64,000 bases of DNA from Larix kaempferi. Its lineage: Eukaryota; Streptophyta; Pinopsida; Pinales; Pinaceae. Each line of letters opens with the position of its first letter. Position 1 is the first letter of the stretch. Location: NCBI GenBank assembly GCA_027924585.1, contig BSBM01000106.1, positions 41,559,501 to 41,623,500 of the forward strand. The letters are read 5' to 3'. Of this stretch, positions 11,779-23,126 are shown in pieces. Under the pieces are notes generated by a model. It saw nothing but the letters and a program-made list of their open reading frames with translations. It had not been told where the DNA came from and made no database searches. Position numbers and translations under genes: made by a program.

Positions 11779-12040
11779 TTTATTTACTCGTCTCACTTGT
11801 ACGTTCAATCTTGAGAGTTAGTATCCGAGCATGTATGTGATTTATTTACTGGTTTCAGACGAAAAATTACTTAACTGGTATATATTCATTTCCTTGTGTT
11901 TACCAATATATGTTTCCTACTAACTTAGGCAGATAATTTGCACCGCAACAGTCTTTGTCTCCTAGAAAAGTTGGCGTTCTAGGAAAATAATCCCAAAATT
12001 GAAACTAATTTCAAGCCCTTCATGTATGTATTCTTTCCAC
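11779..12040 (+). repeat. T-rich tandem array, continuation
   Basis: Resumes the array broken by the LTR element. It contains a fifth copy of the ACTGGTATATATTCATTT marker near 11877 and a CAAGCCCTTCATGTATGTAT block that parallels one near 6100. Confidence 0.7.
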
Positions 12041-12180
12041 AAATATTGCTATGTATTGCATGAAATATCAAATGATCTTTTGTCAAGTTCTCCTACATCT
12101 TCTATCTTTATACTTAATATCAACATCGCACCGTTTTCTGCAGCTTACTTTTGTAGTCCAACTATTCACACTATCACGCT

Positions 12181-14080
12181 ATGGACACTTTGTTGACCGA
12201 AAACGATGTTTCACTTCTGATGCATGGTGCTATTGACCTATGCCCACTTGTACAAGTTGTTGCTCTTGATCGACTAAACTCTCTTAACTCAACAACTGCC
12301 CGCTTTCGAATCTCTATCTCTGATGGAATTCATAAGCACGATACATTGCTTCCAACTAGCTACAATAGTTCTGTGGAAAACCACCAACTCCAAAAAGGTT
12401 CAATAATCAAATTCAGCAAGTGTACATGCAACACTATACATGATGCAATGTACGATTTGCTTTCTGCATTTTCCTTTTCACTTATTTTATTTTTCACTCC
12501 TCATAATTGTAACATATTTTTTACTTATACTTACTTACGTTCATTCCTCTTGCCAGGACTATCGCATTGGGCACCTTCGAAATTGTCACCTTGGAAACAA
12601 CAATTATTGGAGACCCATCTCCTTTCAACTTCACACCTAGCTTTACATCCCACAGCAGTTCATCTATTTCAAAAAACAACACCCTTGACTCCCAAAACCT
12701 TTCATTTGCAATACCTTCTCCAACGCCAAACCTTGTTGCACCTACTATTGAATTCACATTGCTCAACCCTTCCAACAAAACTTGGACCATTCAAGTATGA
12801 GTTACTACAAAGACAAGTATGAACACCTACACCAATAAAAAAGGCCCTAGTAAACTCTTTGGGTTTGACCTTCTTAGTGCTACCAAAGATGAGATTCATA
12901 TATTTGCTTTCAATGAACTAGCTACCTCATTATATGACAAAATACAAGTTGGCATAGTTTACATAGTCTCAAATGGCACAATTAAACCGGTTAATCCAAC
13001 ATACAACCATTTGTAAAGTGCTTTCGAGATTTTCCTTAACTCCTCCTCAACAATTCAACGATGCTTGGAAGAGTGCCCACTTATTCCTTTTCATTGCTTC
13101 AACTTTAAATCTATCCATGGCATCAAAACCACACCCCTCAATTCCATGGTTGACCTTCTCAGAATTGTCATTTATGTTTCCCCTGCATCAACTATACACA
13201 AAAGGGATGGCTCTGAAACCATTCACCGAACAATTGGGTTGAGGGACATGTCCGGGTATAGCATAGATATAACACTTTGGGGGGAGCATTGCACAATTGA
13301 GGGTGCCCAACTTGGAAACCTTCGAGGTTTAGCTACTCCCTCTATCCTTGCAATAAAAGGTGGGTGTGTTACAGAATTTAATGGAAAAACCATTGGAACC
13401 ATCTCAAACACCAACCTCATTTTAAAACTAGATATCGAGGAAGCTCAAGTTCTCCAAGCATGGTTTGCTAACAATGGATTATGTTCAGTATCCCCATCTT
13501 TCAACAGAAAATCCAACTCGTCTTCTTCTACCTCCAGTAAACGCATTTCCATCTCTGTGCTACAATCTCTCCAACCCTCTGAGAAGGAAACTTGGTATTC
13601 AATTATTTCTACAATCACCCATATTAACATCAATGGCTTTCATTTCCTTACATGCCCTCTATTTGTCGATGGAATACAATGCATGAAAAAAATTTCCCAC
13701 AAAGTTGGCAATGTTTGGCATTGTGCAAATTGTGATGGGGAGTTTAAAGAGTGTGCTTACCGATACATACTCAAAGTTGACATCACGGATGCTACTGGAC
13801 AACTATACAGTATCATAGCTTTTGATGATGCTGCACAACAACTCATGGGGGTCTCTGCAAAATATTTGTGTCTTCTATCAAATGATCCAACGTCTCTCTT
13901 GGAAATTGTTCAACATGTTTGTGTTTGACAATACCTTCTAACCTTATTGTCGTGCCCACTATATGCTAGTTAATTAAAACTTAACATGCAGAGTGCTAAA
14001 CATAAATTATCAACCCGAGGAAGTCTTTTATTTCAAAGTTATCGTGCAAGATATATGCAAGCATAATTTCTACCTATCAT
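12181..14080 (+). pseudogene. RPA large-subunit-like gene (Helitron-type), broken
   Basis: Replication protein A 70-kDa-like, a single-stranded DNA-binding protein; plant Helitrons often carry such genes. The visible exons follow RPA70 order. An N-terminal OB fold begins at 12181 (MDTLLTENDVSLLMHGAI). A linker exon follows from about 12562 after an AG acceptor. Domain A (12750-13050) contains KLFGFDLL and ends in YNHL. Domain B spans about 13060-13430 (DMSGYSIDITLWG). Domain C spans about 13560-13925, with a zinc ribbon CPLF...C...CANC. A further short exon from 13991 reads VLNINYQPEEV. Two in-frame stops are visible: TGA at 12798 where an Arg is expected (CGA to TGA), and TAA at 13014 where a Lys is likely. 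At least two GT...AG introns appear present. The C-terminal end is uncertain. No intact product is expected. Confidence 0.85.
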
Positions 14081-15973
14081 TGTTGATCTATTGATATGCA
14101 ATCGAAACTATTTGTAAACTAAGTCACAACTTCTTGAAAGTAAATCAAACCTCAAACCTATTCATAAATCAAACTGTAAATCGAGCACACTTCAAACAAG
14201 ATCTATTCCTATGAAACAAGATCTGATTTCATAAATCTAAAATAAGTCTTGTGTTGTCCAACGATCTATCAAAATGAATTAACATGAGAACGCTATGATA
14301 AATCTAATGAATAAAAACATAAATTGAATAATAAAACAACTATGATCAATCTACTGAATGAAAGCATGAATTAACAATAACATATCTATAAAATAAAACA
14401 CTTACAATCAACACTACCAGCATCTGCTCAGGGAAGAGGGCCCTTCCTCCACTGAGCAGATCTGGATCTCCACAATGAAAGTCTATAACTCCAGAATTAA
14501 GAAACTGCCAGCATGTATTATCATAATGGAAGAATTACAATAGATCTGGATCAAATCCTACATCATAACATTGTGTTCTCTCCTATCTTACATCTCCTAT
14601 CACCCATCTCCTATCCTGCGTAATCTATCATGCTTAATCCCTATCCCCCCTTTTCTCAATGAGATTGATTACATATTTATACATAAAATTATCTCATGGA
14701 AATGAAGAACTGAGCCCCCCAACTTGTAATCTGCAACAGCTAGAACACGGCCGTAACTGCTGGCAACTTTGGAATCGGCCGCAACACCAAATCTGGAAAA
14801 TAACCTCTCGAAGAACCACTTGCATATCGCAAACCGTAGCTTTGTTTGGATATTTCCTTACAAGTCAGGTAAATGAGGATGTTACGCACAAAACCCATGT
14901 TTCGGATTTTTGAGATTCGTTTCCATATTCCCGCAAATCAAGACACGAATAAGGTGTTCTTATGTGGCATGCATTTTTGGTTAAGGTTGTAACAGCTGGC
15001 TATGAGCATCCTGTACGTGACAACTCACTCCACAAACCATCATTAGTAAAATTATGCATAATAGTCTTTAATTCATCAAAGATAAAAGAAAATAATCACT
15101 ATTAACCACTTAACACATCAATGGAAGTAGCAGGCTGTTCAGTGCGCAGCTACAAGAAATGGATGAAAAATGGAATGATAAATAAGAAATAATGGTAAGA
15201 AAATGGATGAAAGGTATGTCGATAAATGATGGAAAAATGGACAATTCCAGGGCCCAACACTTATCAGTAAAGACAGAGACTTTTAATTCAAATGCTCGCT
15301 TGAAGGTGCTTCTTGTGATGTCAGAAGAGTTTTCTCCATTATCAGCCCCCCTGTCAATACACTTGATGAAAGTGAACACATTGTGGTTAATAAACGTCCA
15401 ATTGCTCGCAAGCTTTGAACTCTACCTTTAAAAACACTTTCGCCAACATCATTCTACTCTTCAATTCTAACTTTTGTACTTTCTAGCTCGTACTTAGCAA
15501 CTACACATTTTTGTATACACACTTATACATAGGTGGTACTTGAAACCATCAATGAACAGTCTTGAATATTATATTATTTAGTTTTGTTGTACCATTGTGT
15601 TAAATCACATATTTTTTGCAGCCTATTTGCAATTTTCAAATTTGTAGTTATAATTTAGATTGCTTTGTCAAGTCTATGCTTTTTTTCTTTATAAACATTG
15701 TTCAGGAGTGTCTTTATTTCTTTCTTGCAACAACTTCACATAAATTATGCATGTTCCATTTATCTTTTACAATATACCTTTGTTTACTCTTCAAATTATT
15801 ACATATATATTATTTTTCTCTTCCACCAAGGCACCATAAATGCAACATGGATAACCATTTATCTTATACAATATACCTTTATTTACTCTTGCAATTATTA
15901 CATATATAGTATTTTTCTCTTCCACCAAATGCACCACAAAGTCCACAACCACTAAACACTTTTTTTTGTAGGC
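14081..15973. other. Spacer between RPA-like and Rep-like genes
   Basis: Mostly AT-rich with no convincing gene. A plus-strand frame at 15192-15431 (SEEFSPLSAPL) could be a last RPA exon, but the match is weak. It contains a strong hairpin at 14422-14461 and a short imperfect duplication (about 100 bp) near 15760-15930 built on TTTACTCTT and TTATTACATATATA. Confidence 0.45.
14422..14461. repeat. Hairpin with 10-bp perfect outer stem
   Basis: ATCTGCTCAG (14422-14431) pairs with CTGAGCAGAT (14452-14461), and the loop itself contains the palindromic core GGGCCC flanked by GGAAG/TTCC. It could be a transposon end or a transcription stop, but it sits within unassigned sequence. Confidence 0.7.
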
Positions 15974-18900
15974 ATGTCAACCAATGATAGCAATGATCAA
16001 AAGAATGCACGCAGAAGACTTCTACATGCTCAAAAGAAAAATGCAAACAACAAGCGTCAATGCCTTCTATATAGAGTTGCTCGTCAACTTGTTCATATCC
16101 CTTCTCCATTCCACGTTGCTCAATGTCCCCTTACACCCTCCACACCATCCACATCCACAACAACGCATCCAACAAACATCAACCTAGATGGTGCACAACA
16201 ACGATTCCGCACAAGATTGGACAAACTATCTCCCATGAAAATATGCTCTATATGCATGGAGTCATATCCTGGAATTAAAATAAAACACTTTTCTGGTGCA
16301 TATGCACGTTCTCGATGGAATGCGGAACAAAATGGCCACCGCTATTCCATTGCAAACAATATGGACCCTGGGATACAACCATCAATGCTATAAAACCTTA
16401 CTCAAGTTGAAGAAATGTTTGTTTCTCGAATTAACCCAATTTTACAGGTCACTCATGCTTGTGGGGGACAATATCCATATTGTGGCCACACGATAAGCTT
16501 CCCACAAAACATTACTGGCATTTCCACTTTCCTCCCTCATTTACTCTCAAACATTGATATCCTTATTGTTCGTAAATGCATTCCTACGAAAAAGCCTTAT
16601 GAATTCTTTGTTATTCGAGCACATGTTCTTGCTGCTCTCGAATACAAGCTTTCAAATGATCCATACTACAAAGATTTCTAAGTTAACTCAACTGCATTAT
16701 CTTCTTTGCCTCTTGAACTAACTGACATTTCATCCCTCCTTCATCATGTCACACCCGTTGAAACCCCATTTGCTAAGCATACCTCAAGTTCTACTATTCA
16801 ATCACCCAGCTTCCTTGAACGCCATGAACAACAGTCATCCTCCTTTATATCTACATAAACAAATTGTAGAACTGAGGTTGATGAAATCAAATGCTTCTTG
16901 CGTACAAGCAATGCACCAACTCTACCTTGCATTGACTGGCCCCCAATAGACATTTTCCCTATCAATTAGTATAACACAATAGGCCTCCTCTCAATGGCCT
17001 TCCCAACAGGAGTCGCAATGCTTAAACAACCACACATTCAAGAGGTTGGTATGGACAATTATGCACTGCACCTTCTTAGATATCATGACAATAGATTTGG
17101 CCAACATCCTCGTTTTCATTATTACATATATAACCTCATGATGCGCCATCATAGCCAATCTACTGCTTCCATGTTTGTAAAACGTAACATTGAAGATACA
17201 TTGCCTCCAACCATCTCAGAACTTGTACAACAAATACAAGACTTACCTGATGCTAAAATCGCTGAGCAAGTCATGTGCTTCCGCTCCACGATTCGCGGTA
17301 TACATTCCTATTGGAACAAAAGCAGGGGTGAGCTAACTGACATGATCACTCAACAAGGGACATCTACATTCTTCTTCACGGTCAGTGCAACTGACACAAA
17401 GTCGCCATATTTGCACTCTTTGATGCCTAGACAAGCTCCATCAACTTCAAATCAACAACACCAATGGAGAATTCAAAACCTTATATCCAATCCACATGTT
17501 GCATCTCAATACATGGATAATAGATTCAAAATATTCCTGGAAGAGGTTCTTAAAAAAGGCCTTTCTACAAAAGACTACTGGTGCAGGTTGGTAACAACTC
17601 ATATTCCCATGAAAGTTCAATGTATTTAAAACCTAAAATGTTCATTCCTAATATTTATATTTTGCATGTAGGTATGAATGGAAACACAGGGGATCTGCGC
17701 ATATACATGTTCTTAGAAAAGGCCTTTCTACAAAAGACTACTGGTGCAGGTTGGTAACAACTCATATTCCCATGAAAGTTCAATGTATTTAAAACCTAAA
17801 ATGTTCATTCCTAATATTTATATTTTGCATGTAGGTATAAATGGAAACATAGGGGATCTGCGCATATACATGGCTTCTTATGGCTAGAAAATGCACCCAA
17901 TATGGACACGTTAGACTGGACAGATGCTACCAAGTTTGAAGATTCCAAATTGTACTTTGACAAGTTTGTTATAGCATGGAATCCTCATGTCAACCATTTT
18001 CAAACTCCAACCTTACAAGCCTCTACTATAAATGATCCATGCACCATTGGATCACATTCCATACTTGCAACTAATCACTTGGATGACTATGAAGACCTTG
18101 TTAATTTTGTCCAAAGGCACACAAAATGTTCAAAATCTTCTTACCTACATACAAAAGGATCATCTCTTCAATGTCGTTACGGGTTCCCTTTTGATCTACA
18201 ACCTACCTCTTCCCTATTCATTGATGCAAAAGGCCTAAAAACATACAACCTTGCAAGGAAAGATGCCCTTCTAAATATTCACAACCCTACGATGCTCTCA
18301 ATTTGGTGAGCTAATGTTGATTACCAACCTGTTCTCTCTAGACATGCTTTCCTCAAATATATTTCAAAATATGCAGCAAAGGCAGAGCCTAAATCAGAAA
18401 GCTACCATGCACTTCTTTCTCGTCTTGCATATGCAACTCCACATGATGCCCCCATCCTTCTACCAATAAGACTTTTTCTATCAGAAACTGTTGTAGAGCG
18501 AGACATTGGTGCACAAGAGACTTGCCGCATGCTCCAAAAACTTCCTCTTTGTCTTTGCAATCATTCCTTTCTATCCTTAAATGTTAGCCAAAGTGTTTTC
18601 CACCATATTTCCAATGACTCTCCTGACATCCCAACAACACCCACCTTCATTTCTGCATACATGCAATGCCCACCTACACTCGAACAACTTACCTTTCTTG
18701 AAACTACACGCTCTTGGTCATACTCACCTCGTAGAAAGAAATCACAATGGAAACCAAACAAGCCTCCCAAAATTGTTTGTGTCTTTCCTCGCTTCACTAC
18801 CATTCCACCCATTACTGCAGATTCCTTTGTTTCCTTTTGTTGGAGTGAGCTCCTTCTATACAAACCTTTTCGCACCCTCCACAATGACATTGGATCCACA

Positions 18901-19755
18901 ACATTGGCCATAAATTTTAATTGGCTTCGCATTAAAGACACATATACTGCATGGTATGTTGATCATTTTCCAGAATCCCCCAGTACCCCTCCCTCTGATG
19001 ACTCTACTTCTGCTTCAAACCACTTCCCCTTAGCCCTTTCCACGGATGAATGGGAACTCTTTTCTCAACTCTGCCTTGGAAACAACCTCTATGTTGATGA
19101 ACTTGACATTCTTGGCCATCGTGACTTTGACAAAGAGCACAATTGGAACGAAAACCATATTCCCTCACACATCCATGCAACAGCTATATCATTCATTGAC
19201 GTCATTCGAATGTCCGAAAATGTACAACCTAACACCTTATCATCTTCATGTTCTCCTGCCTCCTTGTCTCCCACACAACGCATGGCCTTTAACCTTATCA
19301 TCGCACACTCCACAAATGCTACAACCCTTCCCCCACTCAAAATGGTCATTCAAGGCACTGCAGGAACAGGAAAGTCTTTCTTGATTTCTTTCCTTAGATC
19401 TATACTCCAACATGCTTATGGCGATAACCCTTCACCCTTGCTCCTGCTTGCTCCCACCGGTGTTGCTACTTTTAACATACATGCGTTAACAATACATTCT
19501 ACCCTTCACATACCCATTACTGAGATGCATCCTCTTGAAGGACAATCCCTTTCAAGCTTCCAACAACAATTTTGCCATATCCGATACATATCATTGACGA
19601 AATGAGTTTCGTTGGCCCAAAAATGTTAACCCAAATGGATGACCGCTTACGACAAGCCTTCCCGTCCCAATGTACAACTTCGTTTGGTGGGTGCTCCATC
19701 ATTTTCCTTGGTGATTTTGGAAAACTACCCCCTGTAAAGGACATACCCATGTATG
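15974..19755 (+). pseudogene. Helitron Rep/helicase gene, N-terminal part, broken
   Basis: Encodes the HUH endonuclease and PIF1-like helicase that nick, unwind and join Helitron DNA. Order: a Cys-containing N-terminal segment (CSICMESYPG, 16240); Helitron N-domain with GGQYPYCGHTISFPQ; AFPTGVAML at 16994; Rep motif FFFTVSATDT near 17372; HUH motif GSAHIH (17696 and again near 17859); YISKY with two candidate catalytic tyrosines at 18358 and 18370. The PIF1 region has Walker A GTAGTGKS at 19354-19377 and Walker B IIDEM near 19593. An 85-bp intron interrupts an Arg codon just before the HUH motif. Damage: TAA 16391, TAA 16679, TAG 16967 (INxYNT), TGA 18307 (Arg expected), and an indel near 19590 that shifts the helicase frame. 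The gene stops at the Ty3 insertion at 19756 and resumes at 32612. Confidence 0.92.
17546..17872 (+). repeat. 163-bp tandem duplication spanning an intron of the Rep gene
   Basis: 17546-17708 is repeated at 17709-17871, covering the end of one exon, the whole 85-bp intron (17587-17671 and 17750-17834) and the start of the next exon with the HUH motif. The introns look identical. The exon parts differ by G-to-A and C-to-T changes (TATGAATGG versus TATAAATGG, CACAGG versus CATAGG). Confidence 0.93.
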
Positions 19756-20696
19756 TGTTACACCCAAAATCTACTCATCATTAGATTTAGTGTATACACC
19801 CCTGAAGATACTTGGACTAATAATCATCCTGGGAGGGTTTGTACTCATTTGTGCTAGGTTCTGAAGGGTCATCGCAGGTTGCACACTAGCAACATGCGAC
19901 GTCGCAATCTACTCCACTACAGGGTGTGACGAGGTCTGTTAATGGGAAAAAATAGCTTATTCGAGATCCTTCTCGAAACTTACTCATTTAGGGGCTTATC
20001 CCTGACCTCTAGGAGAGCTGGTACTCAACCCCTAACTCTTTGGGAAGATCCCCTATCTCTCTCCTATCCTTTCTCAACCTATGCTATCCATACCCTATCC
20101 ATTTAGTCTTATATAAGTGAGGCTCACTCCCATACCAAGGGGAGGAAGGATATGGTATCTACATGCTGGTGAAATCTATCTTAGGAAGAAGCCTATAGTG
20201 CTTACATGCTGGGGAAATCTCTCTGAAGACACCTTCACTCACCTCTTGGAGAACTCATACTTCTTCGGAAGAACATGGAAATTGGCTTGGTTGGAGAAGG
20301 GATGCTACGTTAAGTCTCTGGTCGTAGTCCTATATCTCTATCATGTACTCCTCTATTTACAGTAATACAAATGCTTTCCACCAATATCGTTCTTATGTGT
20401 AATGATGTTGTGTAGTTTACCTGCTTAACTGTTTACTTAGATTGCTTATTGTATAGATGCTCTTTACTCATTTCTCTTTTCTGTGTCTTGACAAGTCTTG
20501 CAGCTTAGATCTGACGACCATCGGACGTGGAGCAACATTCGGGAGAAAGCATAGCGAATCAAAGAGGTAAGACATCTAGTACTTGGTCCTTAAGTAGATC
20601 TAGGAAACGTGTTTGTAGTCTATTCTATTTGTTCTAGACTCGCATTGAGCTAGGGAGATCCGGCTCGTGTCCACTCGAGTGGATTGTTCGATAACA
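19756..20696 (+). repeat. 5' LTR of the Tat-like element
   Basis: 941 bp, TGTTACACCC to GATAACA. Its last 94 bp (20603-20696) match 32518-32611 with a few changes; the rest has no counterpart near the 3' end. It contains the perfect palindrome TGCGACGTCGCA at 19895-19906, whose GACGTC core resembles bZIP sites. Confidence 0.85.
20110..20117 (+). promoter_or_regulatory. TATA box of the LTR promoter
   Basis: TATATAAG lies at 20110-20117, followed by a C/T-containing stretch suited to transcription start. It is the only strong TATA element in this LTR and would drive the retrotransposon transcript. Confidence 0.6.
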
Positions 20697-23126
20697 AATT
20701 TGGCAACCATACTAGGGAGTAGTGTTTGTTTTGTTTAGTAGTCGTTAAATATGGAAGTCATTTTCAGTAGATTACTTAACACAAGCCTGTTTATCATTTT
20801 TTTTGCCATTTACTTTCAGATATTCACGTTGAAGATTCTGATCTTCTTCCTTTGAGTCCATACAACTCAGTTCCAAGTCTATTTATGGTTCATTATTGAG
20901 AGATCTGATTCATTTTTTAATCCAAAACTCACCTGTCGCACCTGGGCAGTGGAAACAGAGAGACACTGTGTTTTTCTGAGCCTCTGTCCTTTGTCTGCTG
21001 CTTACCCATCACAACCTTTGCATTGGTACACTGCGACATCGTCGCACCTCCCGTGAAGCTAAACTGCGACGTCGCACTGTGTATGAAGCCAGAGTGCGCC
21101 GATCTGCCAAAATTTGGCATACGGGAATCCATCCTCTCATCTGACAGTTTGAGCCTTGGTCTGATGTGTGAACTCTCTCTGTGCTGTAAGATCCGGCCAG
21201 AGACCTCATTTATGATTTGTGTGTTGAGAGTCTGGTTTCATTTGGATTGATTTTGGGTTTCGTTTTGGACAAGCTTGAAACCGGTAGTGGTGGATACCTT
21301 TGTCTCCTCTGCCTTCATCTGTTCACTCTTGCATTCCCTTCCTTCCACCCTTGATCTGATCAGTACATTGGACCAGCTTCCAAACCTCATCTACTTTTGT
21401 TTTGAGCTTTGCTTGCTTAGTTTGCTTGCTGCTGCTTGATTTTGAGTTAAGTGCGTCTTTCAGCTTGGTTGAGTGCTTGTCTTTTCTTGAGTTTTCTGAG
21501 TCTATGAGTGCTGCAAGTAGTGTTTTCTTTTCATTCATTTAGATCTGAAAGCAAAGTTTTTATCGAGTCTATTCTTTGATGCATCCATTGAAAAGATTAA
21601 AAGTGCTTTTTTCCCATTGTTTCTCAAAAAATTATTGAAGAAAGATCGTTGTGCATTGAAAAATTCTTGTTTATATTTTGGAAAAGTTGAATGAATGTAT
21701 GATCTATTGTGTTTTTCTCGAATTATGAATTGCTCATTTTCTTGAAAGGCTCAAAGTACACTTTGATTCTTGCAAAATTGATTCCATGCTAAGGAAAGAT
21801 AGATGCATTTTTAACTTTTGTTGCTTTTAGAATCATTGAAATTGAAATTGAAAAGCTTGCATATTTCATTTCAGAATCCTCTCTTTTCATCACTTAGGGT
21901 CATTTTAATTTGAAAAGGAAAAAGAAAAGAAAAAGTTGTTTTGATTTGGTTTAGTAGTGTTGTGATTTTGCGTTTCGCATAAAAGGAAAAGAATACTTTC
22001 ATTGTCAAATTTGTTTGAATTGAGATTGTGTTGCATTGAGTTTGTTTTGGCAATACCATTGGAAAAAGCTTTCTCCTTCCTATAGCTATAATTCATTAAA
22101 AGAAAAGAATATTTCATGCATGTAGCTAGAGCTTGCATTATGCTTCCGATTATATACTCACCTCATGCATTCACCTAACCATCCAAGATAAAATTAACGG
22201 TAGAACTAGGTAAAAAATTTTAGCAACTTGTGTGTAAGTTAGAGACGTGTTCCGGCGTCGTTAAGCGTGGCAGTTGTCGTTAATTGCTAGCACTGTAGTC
22301 CGGGGGTATTGTAGTCTTCCACATACATTGGTATATCGAGCTCCTTCACGTACCCACCAAGTACCATAATCCATACTTGGCATATATCGAAGGGTGTATC
22401 ACGTACTCAACACGTATATCGGAAGGTCTCGTGCCAATGGCTGTGCATTAGACAATACCACTATGGATTTGAGCTCCCACGTACCTTGCGTATATCGATA
22501 GACACCATTAGGATTCCTGAAACCAACCGAGTTAACCATTTGGCCATCTTGGAAAAGCAATACATCGAGAACAACACTTGGGGAGATTAGCACGCACGTA
22601 CTGTCCACGTAATTGGGTATGCAGGCAAGGGTACGGTCCCAATCCTCCTTGTCGCGTCATATTGTTGGACCCCGCAGTATATCGCGGTTTGCGATGCCTT
22701 GATAATCCCGTGAGGTTCCAGACTTTTGAATCCACTCTGTCACATAAGTTTGCTTGTTGCCTTAGTTTGAGTAGGTTTTTCTGGATTGCTTTTCTTTTAG
22801 CATACCTTTAGGAGAAACGCTGTTTCGGCCCTTTTTTGGTTGATTTTATTGATACTCTGGCATATTTTCCCTGGAGAAGATCCCATAGGATCTTGAGCTT
22901 ACCACCCAAATATCCCCTTAATCCGGAGGTTATTTCGAGGGTAAGAATGGATTAGCATAACGCGGTCGTAGTTACTGAAGTGGAGAACCCCACTTTGAAT
23001 GTTGGAGGATTTTTGTTTCCACAAACTTCTCCGGATTCACCTGCCTCTCATCCCCCGCAGGATGAAGAAGTACACACCCCCACTTCATGAAGCCTTCCTC
23101 CCATCATCCCGGGAGAACCTGGATCG
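20697..23126 (+). other. Primer-site region and long leader of the Tat-like element
   Basis: The LTR is followed by AATTTGGCAACCATACTAGG, a candidate primer site whose tRNA I cannot assign. The 2.4-kb leader has no gene I recognise. It holds further TGCGAC...GTCGCA palindromes (21032-21046, 21065-21076) and, at 22330-22690, a cluster of TATATCG and CACGTA words. A frame leading into gag is interrupted by TGA at 23088, so the true gag start is probably upstream of 23127. Confidence 0.55.
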
